A stretch of DNA of 64,000 nt. It comes from CAWCJL01 sp963795775. Lineage in GTDB: Bacteria; Acidobacteriota; Terriglobia; Terriglobales; Acidobacteriaceae. Each line of letters begins with the position of its first letter. Position 1 is the first letter of the stretch. This document shows, piece by piece, positions 54,698 to 63,273 of the stretch. A program made the position numbers and the translations under genes. Under the pieces are notes generated by a model. It did not search any database and was not told where the DNA came from. It worked only from the letters and a program-made list of their open reading frames with translations. Where the stretch lies: positions 1 to 64,000 of the forward strand of contig CAWCJL010000003.1 of assembly GCA_963795775.1 (NCBI GenBank), written 5' to 3'.

Positions 54698-54725
54698 TGA
54701 GCGATGCTCGCGAAGGAGCAGCACC

Positions 54726-55679
54726 ATGGCAGAAGTCAACGGACACGGCCACATCGGCGAGAACAGGAACGGGTTTGAGACACACGGGCTGCGGCTGAAG
54801 ATCGGCCTGGCCGAGATGCTCAAGGGGGGCGTCATCATGGACGTCACCGATGCTCAGCAGGCCACGATTGCCGAGCGCGCCGGCGCGGTTGCCGTGATGG
54901 CGCTCGAGCGCGTGCCCGCACAGATCCGCGCGGAAGGCGGCGTGGCCCGCATGGCCTCGCCCAAAAAGATCCGCGAAATCATGGCCGCCGTCTCCGTCCC
55001 CGTTATGGCCAAGTGCCGCATCGGCCACTTCGCCGAAGCGCAGGTGCTGCAGGAGATCGGGGTCGATTTCATCGACGAATCGGAAGTGCTGACCCCCGCC
55101 GATGAACTCCATCACGTGGACAAGCATGCGTTCAAAACGCCGTTCGTCTGCGGCGCGCGCGACCTCGGTGAAGCTCTGCGCCGCATTGCGGAAGGCGCGG
55201 CGATGATCCGTACCAAGGGTGAAGCCGGCACTGGAGACGTGGTCCACGCGGTCAAGCACATGCGCCAGATCGTGAAGGACATGCGCTCGCTCACCGTGCT
55301 CGGCGACGAGGAGCTGTACGCGGCCGCCAAGGACTTCAAGGCGCCCTACGAACTTATCCGCATGGTGGCGAAGACCGGCAAGCTGCCCGTGCCCAATTTC
55401 TCCGCGGGCGGGATTGCCACGCCGGCCGATGCCGCACTGGTGCGCCAGCTCGGCGCCGAAGCCGTCTTCGTCGGCTCCGGCATCTTCATGCAGGACTCCT
55501 ACACCTTCGCTCCGCCGGAAGAAGCCGAGATCCGCGCCCGCGCCATCGTCCGCGCCACGACCCACTTCGACGACCCCAAGGTGCTGGCGGAGACCAGCGA
55601 AGAGTGCACCGGCGCCATGAAGGGCCTCGCGATCGCCGCGATCGACCAAGCCTCGATGCTGCAGACCCGCGGCTGGTAG
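54726..55679 (+). CDS. pdxS: Pyridoxal 5'-phosphate synthase lyase subunit
   Basis: PdxS assembles pyridoxal 5'-phosphate from ribose 5-phosphate, glyceraldehyde 3-phosphate and ammonia. The 317-residue barrel has LKIGLAEMLKGGVIMDVTDA with the first active-site region, MASPKKIREIMAAVSVPVMA followed by KCRIGHFAEAQ (catalytic Lys), IGVDFIDESEVLTPADE, and the C-terminal LPVPNFSAGGIATPADAALV then GAEAVFVGSGIF. AAGGAG lies nine bases before the ATG. Its partner pdxT is two genes downstream, separated by a peptidase gene. Confidence 0.96.
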   Translation: MAEVNGHGHIGENRNGFETHGLRLKIGLAEMLKGGVIMDVTDAQQATIAERAGAVAVMALERVPAQIRAEGGVARMASPKKIREIMAAVSVPVMAKCRIGHFAEAQVLQEIGVDFIDESEVLTPADELHHVDKHAFKTPFVCGARDLGEALRRIAEGAAMIRTKGEAGTGDVVHAVKHMRQIVKDMRSLTVLGDEELYAAAKDFKAPYELIRMVAKTGKLPVPNFSAGGIATPADAALVRQLGAEAVFVGSGIFMQDSYTFAPPEEAEIRARAIVRATTHFDDPKVLAETSEECTGAMKGLAIAAIDQASMLQTRGW

Positions 55680-55701
55680 GACTGAATCCGCACCAGACAT
55701 G

Positions 55702-55728
55702 AAGGCGCGCTGCGGCGCGCCTTTTTTC
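55702..55728 (+). terminator. Rho-independent terminator after pdxS
   Basis: AAGGCGCGC (55702-55710) and GCGCGCCTT (55715-55723) form a GC-rich stem with a TGCG loop followed by TTTTC. It should separate pdxS from the peptidase gene. Confidence 0.85.
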
Positions 55729-55808
55729 TTTGGCGCAAGTTCTCGGCGATCCGACGCCTCCGCGGCTGTGCTACGGTTGCGGGTGCCTGGGTTTTGCGAG
55801 GAGTCCCG

Positions 55809-57797
55809 ATGCTGCGCGTCCTTATGTGCTTTGCTTCCCTCCTGTTGGTATCTGCTGCGTATGCGTCCGGTCCGGCGGACCGCGTCCCGACCAATCCAAA
55901 GGACATCACCTCCGCCCGGCAGCCCTCCACCGGCGCACTGAAGGTGACCGATGTGCTCGACACGGTGCGGCTCGGCGGAGCCACATGGTCTCCGGACGGC
56001 AAGCAAATCGGCTACATCAGCAACGCCTCGGGCCGCTACAACCTGTGGCTCATGCAGGCGGACGGCAGCGGTCAGCACCAACTACTGAAGTCCGACGACC
56101 GCCAGTCGGAGCCCGTCTTCACCCGTGATGGCACGCAAATTCTGTATGCGCAGGACCGCGGCGGCGATGAGATGTATGACCTGTATGCCGCTCCGGTGGC
56201 AGGCGGCACGCAGCGCAACCTTACCCATACCGATACGACCAGTGAAACGCACCCGCTGCTCTCACCCGATGGCAAATGGATCAGCTTCGACAGCAAGGAG
56301 AAGACCTCGCCCTCGCAGAACATCGGCGTGATGAATCTCGCTTCCGGAGCACGCCGTCTGCTCACGCACGAAAGCAATCCCAAAGCCAGTTGGACCGCGG
56401 TAGCCTGGAGTCCGGATGGGAAGTGGATCTACGCCAACCGCGTCGTCGGCGTGGAGGATGCGGACATCTATCGCATCAACTTAGCCACCGGCGCGGCAGA
56501 GAAGCTGACCTCGCACACCGCGCGCGAGTTGGTGACGGCGAGCGACCTGTCGCCCGATGGCAAAACTCTGCTCATCACCTCTGACGCAAAGGGCGGTTAT
56601 GCCAATGTTGCGCTGCTCGACGTCGCTACGAAACTGCGCCGCTGGGTGACCGATACCCAATGGGACGCCTCTTCCGGCGAATTCTCTCCCAAGGGCGATA
56701 CCTTCACTTACCTGCTCAATGCCGATGGCCGCGCAGCCATCCGCTTTGTAAACACGGCCACCCTGGCCACCAGCGACCGCGGGCTGCCTCCAGGACTCAA
56801 TGCCGATGGCGCCAGTCCGCGCTCCTTCCGCGCAGATGGGAGCTTTCTTTTCTCGCACCAGGACTCCACACATGCGCCGGATTTGTATCTGCTGGGTGCA
56901 CATGATGACATCCGGCAGATCACGCATAACGCCAGCCGCGGCCTGGCTGGTGCCGTGCTCCCCGGGTCACAGCTCATTGCCTACAAGAGCTTCGACGGCC
57001 GCCTCATTTCCGCCTTTCTCTGGGTGCCCTTCGGCCTGAAGCGGGACGGCACCGCTCCGGCCGTCGTAATGCCGCATGGCGGGCCAACCGGGCAGACCCT
57101 GGACACTTTCAACCCGCGTGCGCTGTTGCTGGTGTCGCGCGGCTTTGTGGTCATCGCGCCCAACGTGCGCGGCTCCACCGGCTACGGAATGGAGTTCCAG
57201 AAGGCCAACTACCAGGACCTGGGCGGCGGCGACCTGAAGGACGAGGTTGCCGGAGTCAATTTCGTCACCGCAACTGGTTACGTGAACCCCAAGAGGGTGG
57301 GCATATGGGGCGGTTCCTACGGCGGCTTTATGACACTGATGGCAATTGGGCGCACGCCCGCGCTGTGGTCCGCCGCGGTCGATGAATACGGCATCCTCGA
57401 CTGGTACACCATGCTCCAGCACGAAGACCCGCTTCTGCAGGAGTATGAGAAATCACTGCTCGGCGATCCGGTGAAGGATAAGGCCGCCTATGAAGCAGCC
57501 TCGCCACTCAAATACATCCGCAACGAGCACGCACCGCTGCTGGTCCTCCAGGGCGACAGGGATATCCGCGTTCCCAAAGAGGAGGCCGAGCAGGTAGTCA
57601 GCATCCTCAAGAGTGAAGGCCGGACTGTAGATGCGGTGTACTACCCGGAAGAGGGTCACGGCTTCGAGAAGCGGGAAGACCAGATCGACGAGTTAACACG
57701 TGCGGTCGGCTGGCTGGAACGCTACCTTAAACCCGAAAACGGAAGCGCTGCGCCGGCCGCAGGCGCCGCGGGAGGTAAGGCGCAACCGCTACACTGA
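55809..57797 (+). CDS. Secreted S9-family peptidase (prolyl oligopeptidase-type), 662 aa
   Basis: A signal peptide (RVLMCFASLLLVSAAYASG) precedes a beta-propeller of PD40-type repeats (GATWSPDGKQIGYISNASG, VAWSPDGKWIYANRVVG, SDLSPDGKTLLITSDAKGG) and a C-terminal alpha/beta-hydrolase domain with Ser503 in GGSYGGFMT, an Asp in GDRDIRV and His in EEGHGFEK. Dipeptidyl or acylaminoacyl peptidase activity on oligopeptides in the periplasm is likely. ATG 55809 sits seven bases after GAGGAG. It lies between pdxS and pdxT but has no link to vitamin B6. Confidence 0.88.
   Translation: MLRVLMCFASLLLVSAAYASGPADRVPTNPKDITSARQPSTGALKVTDVLDTVRLGGATWSPDGKQIGYISNASGRYNLWLMQADGSGQHQLLKSDDRQSEPVFTRDGTQILYAQDRGGDEMYDLYAAPVAGGTQRNLTHTDTTSETHPLLSPDGKWISFDSKEKTSPSQNIGVMNLASGARRLLTHESNPKASWTAVAWSPDGKWIYANRVVGVEDADIYRINLATGAAEKLTSHTARELVTASDLSPDGKTLLITSDAKGGYANVALLDVATKLRRWVTDTQWDASSGEFSPKGDTFTYLLNADGRAAIRFVNTATLATSDRGLPPGLNADGASPRSFRADGSFLFSHQDSTHAPDLYLLGAHDDIRQITHNASRGLAGAVLPGSQLIAYKSFDGRLISAFLWVPFGLKRDGTAPAVVMPHGGPTGQTLDTFNPRALLLVSRGFVVIAPNVRGSTGYGMEFQKANYQDLGGGDLKDEVAGVNFVTATGYVNPKRVGIWGGSYGGFMTLMAIGRTPALWSAAVDEYGILDWYTMLQHEDPLLQEYEKSLLGDPVKDKAAYEAASPLKYIRNEHAPLLVLQGDRDIRVPKEEAEQVVSILKSEGRTVDAVYYPEEGHGFEKREDQIDELTRAVGWLERYLKPENGSAAPAAGAAGGKAQPLH
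57790..57795 (+). promoter_or_regulatory. Leaderless-type -10 box of pdxT
   Basis: TACACT ends seven bases before the pdxT ATG at 57803, with no Shine-Dalgarno. It overlaps the stop region of the peptidase gene. Confidence 0.4.
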
Positions 57798-57802
57798 AAG
57801 CA

Positions 57803-58474
57803 ATGAAACTGAAGACAGAGCAGGCGGACGCGGTTCGCCCGTCCGCCCCGGGACAGACTTTCCCGGACTCCTCCGAAGCAGCCTCGCCCCGCATCGGCGT
57901 ACTCGCCATCCAGGGTGATTACGCCGCGCATGCCGCCGCGCTGCGCGAATCCGGCGCCGAACCCGTGCTGGTCCGCAAGCCGGAACAACTCGCCGATCTT
58001 GACGGCCTCATCATCCCCGGTGGCGAGTCCACCACGTTTCTCAAGTTCCTGGAGCGCGACGGCTTTCTTGATACGCTGCAGCAGTTCACTACGGCGAAGC
58101 CCTCATTTGGCACTTGCGCCGGCTGCATCCTGCTGGCCCGCGAAGTGCTGCATCCTGCGCAGCAGAGCCTCGGCGTCCTCAACGCTACAGTCGAACGCAA
58201 TGCTTACGGACGCCAGATCGACAGCTCGATCGAAGAAACGCCGACCGCCATTCCCGGCGGGCCGCTTGAGGCCGTGTACATCCGCGCGCCGCGCATTGTG
58301 AAGACCGGGGCCGAGGTGGAGACGCTGGCGGAGCGCGACGGCTTCCCCGTGCTCATCCGCCAGGGCAACCTGCTCGCCGCCACCTTCCACCCCGAACTCT
58401 CCCGCGACCGCCGCGTTCACCAGTACTTTGTGGACATGGTCCGCAGCGCCAAAGCCGCGAAAGCGCGGGAGTAG
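57803..58474 (+). CDS. pdxT: Pyridoxal 5'-phosphate synthase glutaminase subunit
   Basis: PdxT supplies ammonia to PdxS. The amidotransferase body begins at RIGVLAIQGDYAAHAAAL (residue 30), with LIIPGGESTTFLKFL, nucleophile Cys105 in FGTCAGCILLA, and LLAATFHPELSRDRRVHQYF carrying the His and Glu. The 29-residue N-terminal extension is unusual; a later start is not available as ATG, so either it is real or translation begins at another codon. It lies six bases after the peptidase stop. VOC gene follows closely. Confidence 0.93.
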   Translation: MKLKTEQADAVRPSAPGQTFPDSSEAASPRIGVLAIQGDYAAHAAALRESGAEPVLVRKPEQLADLDGLIIPGGESTTFLKFLERDGFLDTLQQFTTAKPSFGTCAGCILLAREVLHPAQQSLGVLNATVERNAYGRQIDSSIEETPTAIPGGPLEAVYIRAPRIVKTGAEVETLAERDGFPVLIRQGNLLAATFHPELSRDRRVHQYFVDMVRSAKAAKARE

Positions 58475-58477
58475 AGT
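58472..58477 (+). promoter_or_regulatory. Leaderless-type -10 box of the VOC gene
   Basis: TAGAGT begins at the pdxT stop codon and ends six bases before the ATG at 58484. There is no ribosome-binding sequence between. Confidence 0.4.
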
Positions 58478-58483
58478 GGGGCT

Positions 58484-58852
58484 ATGGAGTTCTCCGAGGT
58501 CATCCCGGTACTGCGGATCTTTTCGGTAGAGAAGGCGACGGAGTTCTATCTCGGCTACCTGGGCTTCCATGAGGATTGGCGCCATACCTTTGAGATCGGC
58601 GCACCCGTGTTCATGCAGGTCTCGCGCGGTGGCATCCGGTTGCGCCTGTCTGAGCATCACGGCGATTGCTGCCCCGGCGCTGCCCTTTTTGTGCAGACCG
58701 AGGGTTTGGAAGAGTTCCACGCCGAGTTGGTTGCGAAGCCGTACCCGTATATGCGCCCCGGCCTGAAAGACGCCTTCCCCGCAGCCCGGCAGGTCACCGT
58801 CATCGATCCCTTCGGCAACCGCATTCACTTCCGGGAAAATCGGCAGGTCTAG
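58484..58852 (+). CDS. VOC-superfamily (glyoxalase/bleomycin-resistance-like) protein, 122 aa
   Basis: One VOC module with the typical order: PVLRIFSVEKATEFYLGYLG at the start, IRLRLSEHHGDCCPGAALFV in the middle and VTVIDPFGNRIHFRENRQ at the end. The sequence resembles bleomycin-binding resistance proteins, in which a dimer wraps the drug, more than metal-dependent lyases. The ligand is unknown. Neighbouring genes are unrelated. Confidence 0.8.
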   Translation: MEFSEVIPVLRIFSVEKATEFYLGYLGFHEDWRHTFEIGAPVFMQVSRGGIRLRLSEHHGDCCPGAALFVQTEGLEEFHAELVAKPYPYMRPGLKDAFPAARQVTVIDPFGNRIHFRENRQV

Positions 58853-58858
58853 TACGGG

Positions 58859-59631
58859 ATGCAGCCGCCGCTCTTTGCCGCCCTGAGTATCAGCCCCTGG
58901 TGGATGCCGTCCAACGCTGCCCTGCATGGCTTTGCGATGGATCGCCTGATGCGTCGTGATCTGGTCGGTGATGCTCGCTTGCCTGGTGCTGGCCCATTTG
59001 CTGCTGCTGGTTGCGCTTCTCCGTCGTCGCGCACGCACGCCGGCAGCCAATCTCGGCCTGGCGCGCCGAAGGCGTCCCGCTACTGTTTTTCTGCGCCCTG
59101 TTTGCATCGATGACCTGGAGCGCGCACCGGCTCTGGGCACGCCAGCGATTTGAGGGGCCTTCTCCGACGGCGCTCCAGGTCGAAGCGGTCGGCCAACAGT
59201 TCCAGTGGTACTTCCGCTATCCCGGCGCAGATGCCACATTCGGCGCGACTAAGCCGGAGCTGATTTCTGCCGCATATGGCAATCCACTCGGCCTCGATCC
59301 GGCCGACGATCACGGCGCCGACGATCTCGTTACCAGCGAACTGGTGCTTCCGCTTGGCAGCGAGGTGGACCTGCAGTTACGCGCTCACGACGTCATCCAC
59401 GGCTTCTTCGTGCCCGCCATGCGCCTCAAACAGAATGCAGTGCCCGGCATGGTGCTCCACGTCCATTTCACGCCCGTGGCAGCCGGCGTCTACCCGATCC
59501 TGTGCTCGCAGGTGTGCGGGCTGGGGCACGCTCGCATGGAGGCCCAACTGCGGGTCGTCAGCCCGGCCGTCTACGATGCGTGGCTGGCGCAGCATGCAGC
59601 CGCGCGCCGCGCGCTTGAGGCCGCACAGTGA
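58859..59631 (+). CDS. coxB: Cytochrome c oxidase subunit II (two or more frameshifts)
   Basis: This subunit carries the CuA site that takes electrons from cytochrome c. Start is ATG 58859 (MQPPLFAALSISPWW). The first membrane helix (IWSVMLACLVLAHLLLLVAL) is in another frame after about 58952, and near 59055 the frame changes again to VPLLFFCALFASMTWSAHRL and the cupredoxin domain: VEAVGQQFQWYFRYPGADAT, HDVIHGFFVPAMRLKQNAVP, CSQVCGLGHARM. In the CuA motif CSxxC the usual Glu is Gln. The last codons overlap the coxA GTG (GTGA). Confidence 0.85.
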
Positions 59632-61347
59632 GCACCGAGCCCTTCCGGGCGGCCGATGCTCCCGCCCTGCGCCGGCATTGGCTCCGCCGTATATTCACCA
59701 CGGACCATCGCACGCTCGGGATCGAGTATCTGCTGCTGTCGCTCGCTGCTCTGGTTGCCGGGACTCTGCTCTCGCTGGCTATGCGCGTCCACCTGGCGTG
59801 GCCGGGGCTGCCGTTCCCCTGGCATGGCCCGGTACGCCCCGAGGAGTACCTTTCGCTCGTCACCATCCACGGCACGCTGATGGTCTTTTTCGTGCTCACC
59901 ACCGCGCCCCAGAGCGGCCTTGCCAGCCTGGTGCTTCCGGAACAGATCGGAGCGCGGCGCATGGCGCTGCCCTTGGCTGAACGCGGTCAGCTTCTGGCTT
60001 ACCGCAGTCGCGCTCGTAGTGCTGCTGGCCGCATTCTTCGTGCCCGAGGGCGGCCCCATCTCCGGCTGGACCAGCTATCCCCCGCTCAGCGCGGTGCCCG
60101 CCGCAGGACCGGGCCAGGGCCTCGGGCTCGACCTGTGGCTCCTGAGCCTCGCCATCTTCTGTATTGGCGCATGGCTCAGCGCCATCAATCTGCTGGCCAC
60201 CGTCACCGGCGAACGGGCAGCCGGCATGACGCTGGGCCGCATGCCCCTCACCGTCTGGTCCTGGTTCGTATCCGCGCTGCTCATCCTGCTTGCCTTTGGC
60301 GCACTCTTCGCCGCGCTGCTGATGCTCTTCTGCGACCGGCACATGGGCACCAGCTTTTTTATCCCCAATGGCGACCTGGTCAGCAGCGTGCTTCTGCGCC
60401 GCGGCAATGGATCGCCGCTGCTCTGGCTGCATCTGTTCTGGTTCTTCGGGCACCCGGAGGTCTACATCGCCATCCTGCCCGGCATGGGCATCGTTTCCGG
60501 CATCCTTTCCGATTTCAGCCGCCGTCCGGTGGTCGGCTATCGCAGCATGGCTGCGACCACTGTGTTAATCGGCCTGCTTGGATTCCTGGTCTGGGGACAC
60601 CACATGTTTGTGAGTGGCATGAACCCGTACGCCGGAACGGCATTCGCGCTCACCACCATGGCCATAGCCGTCCCCAGCACCGCCAAAGTGCTCAGTTGGA
60701 TCGCAACCGTATGGCCCGGGCGTTTGCAACTCACCACACCGATGCTCTTCGCGCTCGGCTTCGTCTCGCTGTTCATTACCGGCGGACTCTCCGGACCCAT
60801 CCTCGCGCTGCCCGCGCTCGATGCCTATCTCCACAACACCTTCTTCGTGGTGGCGCACTTCCACCTCATCATGGCAATGGCGGGTGCGTTCTCTCTCTTT
60901 GCAGGCGTGTACTACTGGTTTCCGCTGCTCACCGGCCGGATGATGAACGAGAGGCTGGGCAAACTCCACTTCTGGCTCACCTTTCTTGGCGCTTACGCCA
61001 CATTCTTCCCTATGCATTTGGAAGGGCTCGCCGGACGCCCGCGTCACTACGCAGATCTGACTTCTCCAGTGGGCGGACTTGCCGGACTGATGCCGGCGGA
61101 GCGCGGTATCACCTACGCGGCGCTCTTTCTTGCCACCGCGCAACTGCTCTTCTTGTTCAATGTCTTCTGGAGCATCTGGCGCGGAACACGCGCCCAGGCC
61201 AACCCGTGGAGAGCGACGACTCTCGAATGGAGCATGCCTCCACGCGGCGTCGCAATCACCGTACAACGCGGTCCCTACGACTACGGCATCAAGGGCGGCG
61301 AGAAGGATTTCAAAATGCAGTGGGAAGCACTTGCTGAACAGGAGTAA
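59628..61347 (+). CDS. coxA: Cytochrome c oxidase subunit I (one frameshift)
   Basis: This is the catalytic heme-copper subunit. Low-spin heme ligand His is in TIHGTLMVFFVLTTAPQSG, CuB ligands are in FGHPEVYIAILPG (with the cross-linked Tyr) and WGHHMFVSGM, and the high-spin heme ligands in VAHFHLIMAMAG. About twelve helices are predicted. An extra T near 59965 (CCCTTGGCTG) moves the frame from 59628-based to 59920-based reading; repaired it reads RRMALPWLNAVSFWLTAVAL. GTG 59628 overlaps the coxB stop. Confidence 0.92.
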
Positions 61348-61369
61348 TCTCTTTTTACGGAGTCTCGCA

Positions 61370-62128
61370 ATGCCCGCGACCTTTACCCGGACCCCCACTG
61401 AAACCGAGCGGAAAGACCCAGGAATTGGCGGCAGACCGCCTGTAGACCGCCGGCCCACCGGCGGGGGTGGTGGGGATGAGAACTGGGAAAATCGGCGACC
61501 GGGCCGGCGTGGTCCGCGGGAACTCCTGGGTCGTTACCGGCTCGCTGTCTTCTTCGCCCTCGCGGGCGATCTCATGTTCTTCGTGGCGCTGGTGAGCGCC
61601 TTTTTTGTGCGCCAGACCTCCGGCCACTTCGACGCGCGCAACAACTACATCATCGACTGGCACCCGCTCTCGATTCCGCCCATCCTCTACATCAACACCG
61701 CGGTCATCCTGCTCAGCAGCCTTACGATTGAAATCGCACGCCGCCAACTCTTTCGCGAGGTGGACGTGATGGATGAGTGGCTCGGGCTCGGTCGTCCCAT
61801 GGTGAAGCGCGCCTTCCCGTGGCTCGTCGCCACGGGCGTGCTCGGTGTGCTCTTCCTTCTCGGGCAATGGATTGCCTGGACACAACTCGCCGCCCAGGGC
61901 GTGTTCTTCGCGTCCAACCCGAGCAGTCACTTCTTCTACCTCATCACCGGGACCCACGGCGTCCACCTGCTACTCGGCCTGGTAGGCCTCACCGTCGCTG
62001 CGGCCGGGCTGTTTCTTCTCCGGCGTGTGGAGATGCGGCAGATCGTGGTCGATTGCATGGCGTGGTACTGGCACTCCATGGGTATTTTCTGGATGTTTCT
62101 CTTCGCCCTGCTCGTGCTGTGCCAGTGA
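61370..62128 (+). CDS. coxC: Cytochrome c oxidase subunit III, 252 aa
   Basis: After a 50-residue Pro/Gly/Arg-rich cytoplasmic start come five hydrophobic helices: YRLAVFFALAGDLMFFVALV, IPPILYINTAVILLSSLTIE, WLVATGVLGVLFLLGQWIAW, FFYLITGTHGVHLLLGLVG and WYWHSMGIFWMFLFALLVL. GTHGVHLLLGL is the family's conserved helix. ATG 61370 has GGAG eight bases upstream. It follows coxA by 22 bases and overlaps the next gene by four bases. Confidence 0.9.
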   Translation: MPATFTRTPTETERKDPGIGGRPPVDRRPTGGGGGDENWENRRPGRRGPRELLGRYRLAVFFALAGDLMFFVALVSAFFVRQTSGHFDARNNYIIDWHPLSIPPILYINTAVILLSSLTIEIARRQLFREVDVMDEWLGLGRPMVKRAFPWLVATGVLGVLFLLGQWIAWTQLAAQGVFFASNPSSHFFYLITGTHGVHLLLGLVGLTVAAAGLFLLRRVEMRQIVVDCMAWYWHSMGIFWMFLFALLVLCQ

Positions 62129-62394
62129 GCTTCCGCCGGTTCGCTCTCGCCTTTTCCACTGCGATTCTCGCCGCTCTCCTCCACGCCACTCCCGGCAATG
62201 CGCAGGGCTGCAGCATGTGCCGCGATGCGACGGCCGGAAGCGCTCCGCAGGTGCGCGCGGCATTGCGCAAAGCTATCCCGATCATGGCCGTTCCGGCAGT
62301 CGCGCTGTTTGTGGGCGTGCTTGTAGTAGCTCAGCGGTCTCGTCCCGGTTCGAATAACCCCGGTTCAGACAACCTCGGTTCCGACAACTCCTAA
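62125..62394 (+). CDS. Small secreted membrane protein with CSMC motif, 89 aa
   Basis: The GTG start overlaps the coxC stop (GTGA). A signal peptide (LAFSTAILAALLHATPGNAQ) leads directly into GCSMC (Cys29 and Cys32), then a helix (IMAVPAVALFVGVLVVA) and a tail with repeats GSNNPGSDNLGSDNS. The paired Cys on the outer side next to an oxidase operon suggest a copper-binding or assembly role for CuA or CuB, but no family is established here. Confidence 0.65.
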   Translation: MSFRRFALAFSTAILAALLHATPGNAQGCSMCRDATAGSAPQVRAALRKAIPIMAVPAVALFVGVLVVAQRSRPGSNNPGSDNLGSDNS

Positions 62395-62528
62395 GCTTGT
62401 TCGCTCCGGCGCAGAACTGCGGTGGTGCCGGTTCGCAGCAGCAAGCGGCCGCACGGCTGCTCTGCTCTCTTAGAGCCATATTGGAGGAAAAGATCGGAGA
62501 TGGGGGCCGGCGTGGGGGAGGGATTTCG

Positions 62529-62744
62529 TTATAGCCGGATGATGTGGAAGTTGCCAACACTGCTGGAGGAAGTGCCAGACACTCCCGCCATTCTTGAGCT
62601 GGCAGCCGTGGCCTGAGGAAAGCGCGCTACTACCTGGTGATTGTTATCGAAAAAGAGATAGACCCCGTTCTGCTCGGTAACGGAATCAGCTTCGGCGCTG
62701 AAGGCGACGGATCCGTCGCTACGTTTCACTTGATAAGTTGCCAT
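62529..62744 (-). CDS. Small paralogous protein, C-terminal HIIRL, 71 aa
   Basis: This protein is similar to that at 62997-63206: both start MA-x-Y-x-VK, have a central acidic/aromatic segment (GVYLFFDNNHQVVARFP here; GFFVFVDEDEATIAMWP there) and end with an aromatic/HIIRL sequence. There is no signal peptide. The ATG lies six bases after TAGACT on its strand, with no ribosome site. Function unknown; the pair forms an apparently undescribed small family. Confidence 0.6.
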   Translation of the reverse strand: MATYQVKRSDGSVAFSAEADSVTEQNGVYLFFDNNHQVVARFPQATAASSRMAGVSGTSSSSVGNFHIIRL

Positions 62745-62750
62745 GCGCGA

Positions 62751-62756
62751 AGTCTA
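62751..62756 (-). promoter_or_regulatory. Leaderless-type -10 box of the 62529-62744 gene
   Basis: On the minus strand TAGACT ends six bases before the ATG at 62744. The paralogue at 63206 has the same hexamer ten bases before its ATG, both within a TAGACTT-GCGC context. Confidence 0.45.
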
Positions 62757-62949
62757 ACAGCCGTGTCAAATGGCATAACCCGCTACGGGCAGAGATACAC
62801 GCCGTTGTAACTTGCATGCCGAAGCTGACGAGCTTCTTGGCGGCTAGGCGTGCATCGCGGGTAGTTTTCTAAGCACAAACACAAGGACGGCGCTGCACAT
62901 GGCGCCACACGATGGCCAGCCCTGCAAATGAACAGCGCCCCCCGATCCT

Positions 62950-63005
62950 GCTGCCTACAAACAGCTGCCTAGCAACCGTTGCTTAGGAACCGCTGCCTAC
63001 AAACG
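62950..63005. repeat. Four imperfect 14-bp tandem repeats
   Basis: Units GCTGCCTACAAACA (62950-62963), GCTGCCTAGCAACC (62964-62977), GTTGCTTAGGAACC (62978-62991) and GCTGCCTACAAACG (62992-63005) lie end to end. The last unit overlaps the stop codon and final codons of the 62997-63206 gene. Confidence 0.85.
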
Positions 63006-63206
63006 AATGATGTGATACGGATCGGTGCCGGTGCCGGTTCCGCTTGTTGCTTTGCCGGCAGCGCCAGGCGGATAAGCCGGCCACATTGCGATCGTCGCCT
63101 CGTCTTCATCGACAAAGACGAAAAAGCCTTCGCTCACCCCAACATCGGCAGCGTCGATCTCAAACACGCACTTATCGTTACAATCCTTCACCTTGTATTG
63201 CGCCAT
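62997..63206 (-). CDS. Small paralogous protein, C-terminal HIIRL, 69 aa
   Basis: Starts MAQYKVKDCNDKCVFEIDAA and ends PYHIIRL, with GVSEGFFVFVDEDEATIAMW between; it is the second copy of the small family seen at 62529-62744. The open frame extends upstream to 63383, but that part lies inside the phosphoesterase gene and the paralogue fixes the start at ATG 63206. Its 3' end is covered by a 14-bp tandem repeat. Confidence 0.6.
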   Translation of the reverse strand: MAQYKVKDCNDKCVFEIDAADVGVSEGFFVFVDEDEATIAMWPAYPPGAAGKATSGTGTGTDPYHIIRL

Positions 63207-63273
63207 AATGCGCGCAAGTCTACTCGGAGCCTCTCCAGGAAACAACAGGAAAATCGGCTCCGGCAGGCTGGCC

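Noticed and set aside
54681..56081. 466-codon minus-strand ORF
   Set aside because: It runs antisense through pdxS and the start of the peptidase gene and has His/Arg/Gly-rich shadow composition.
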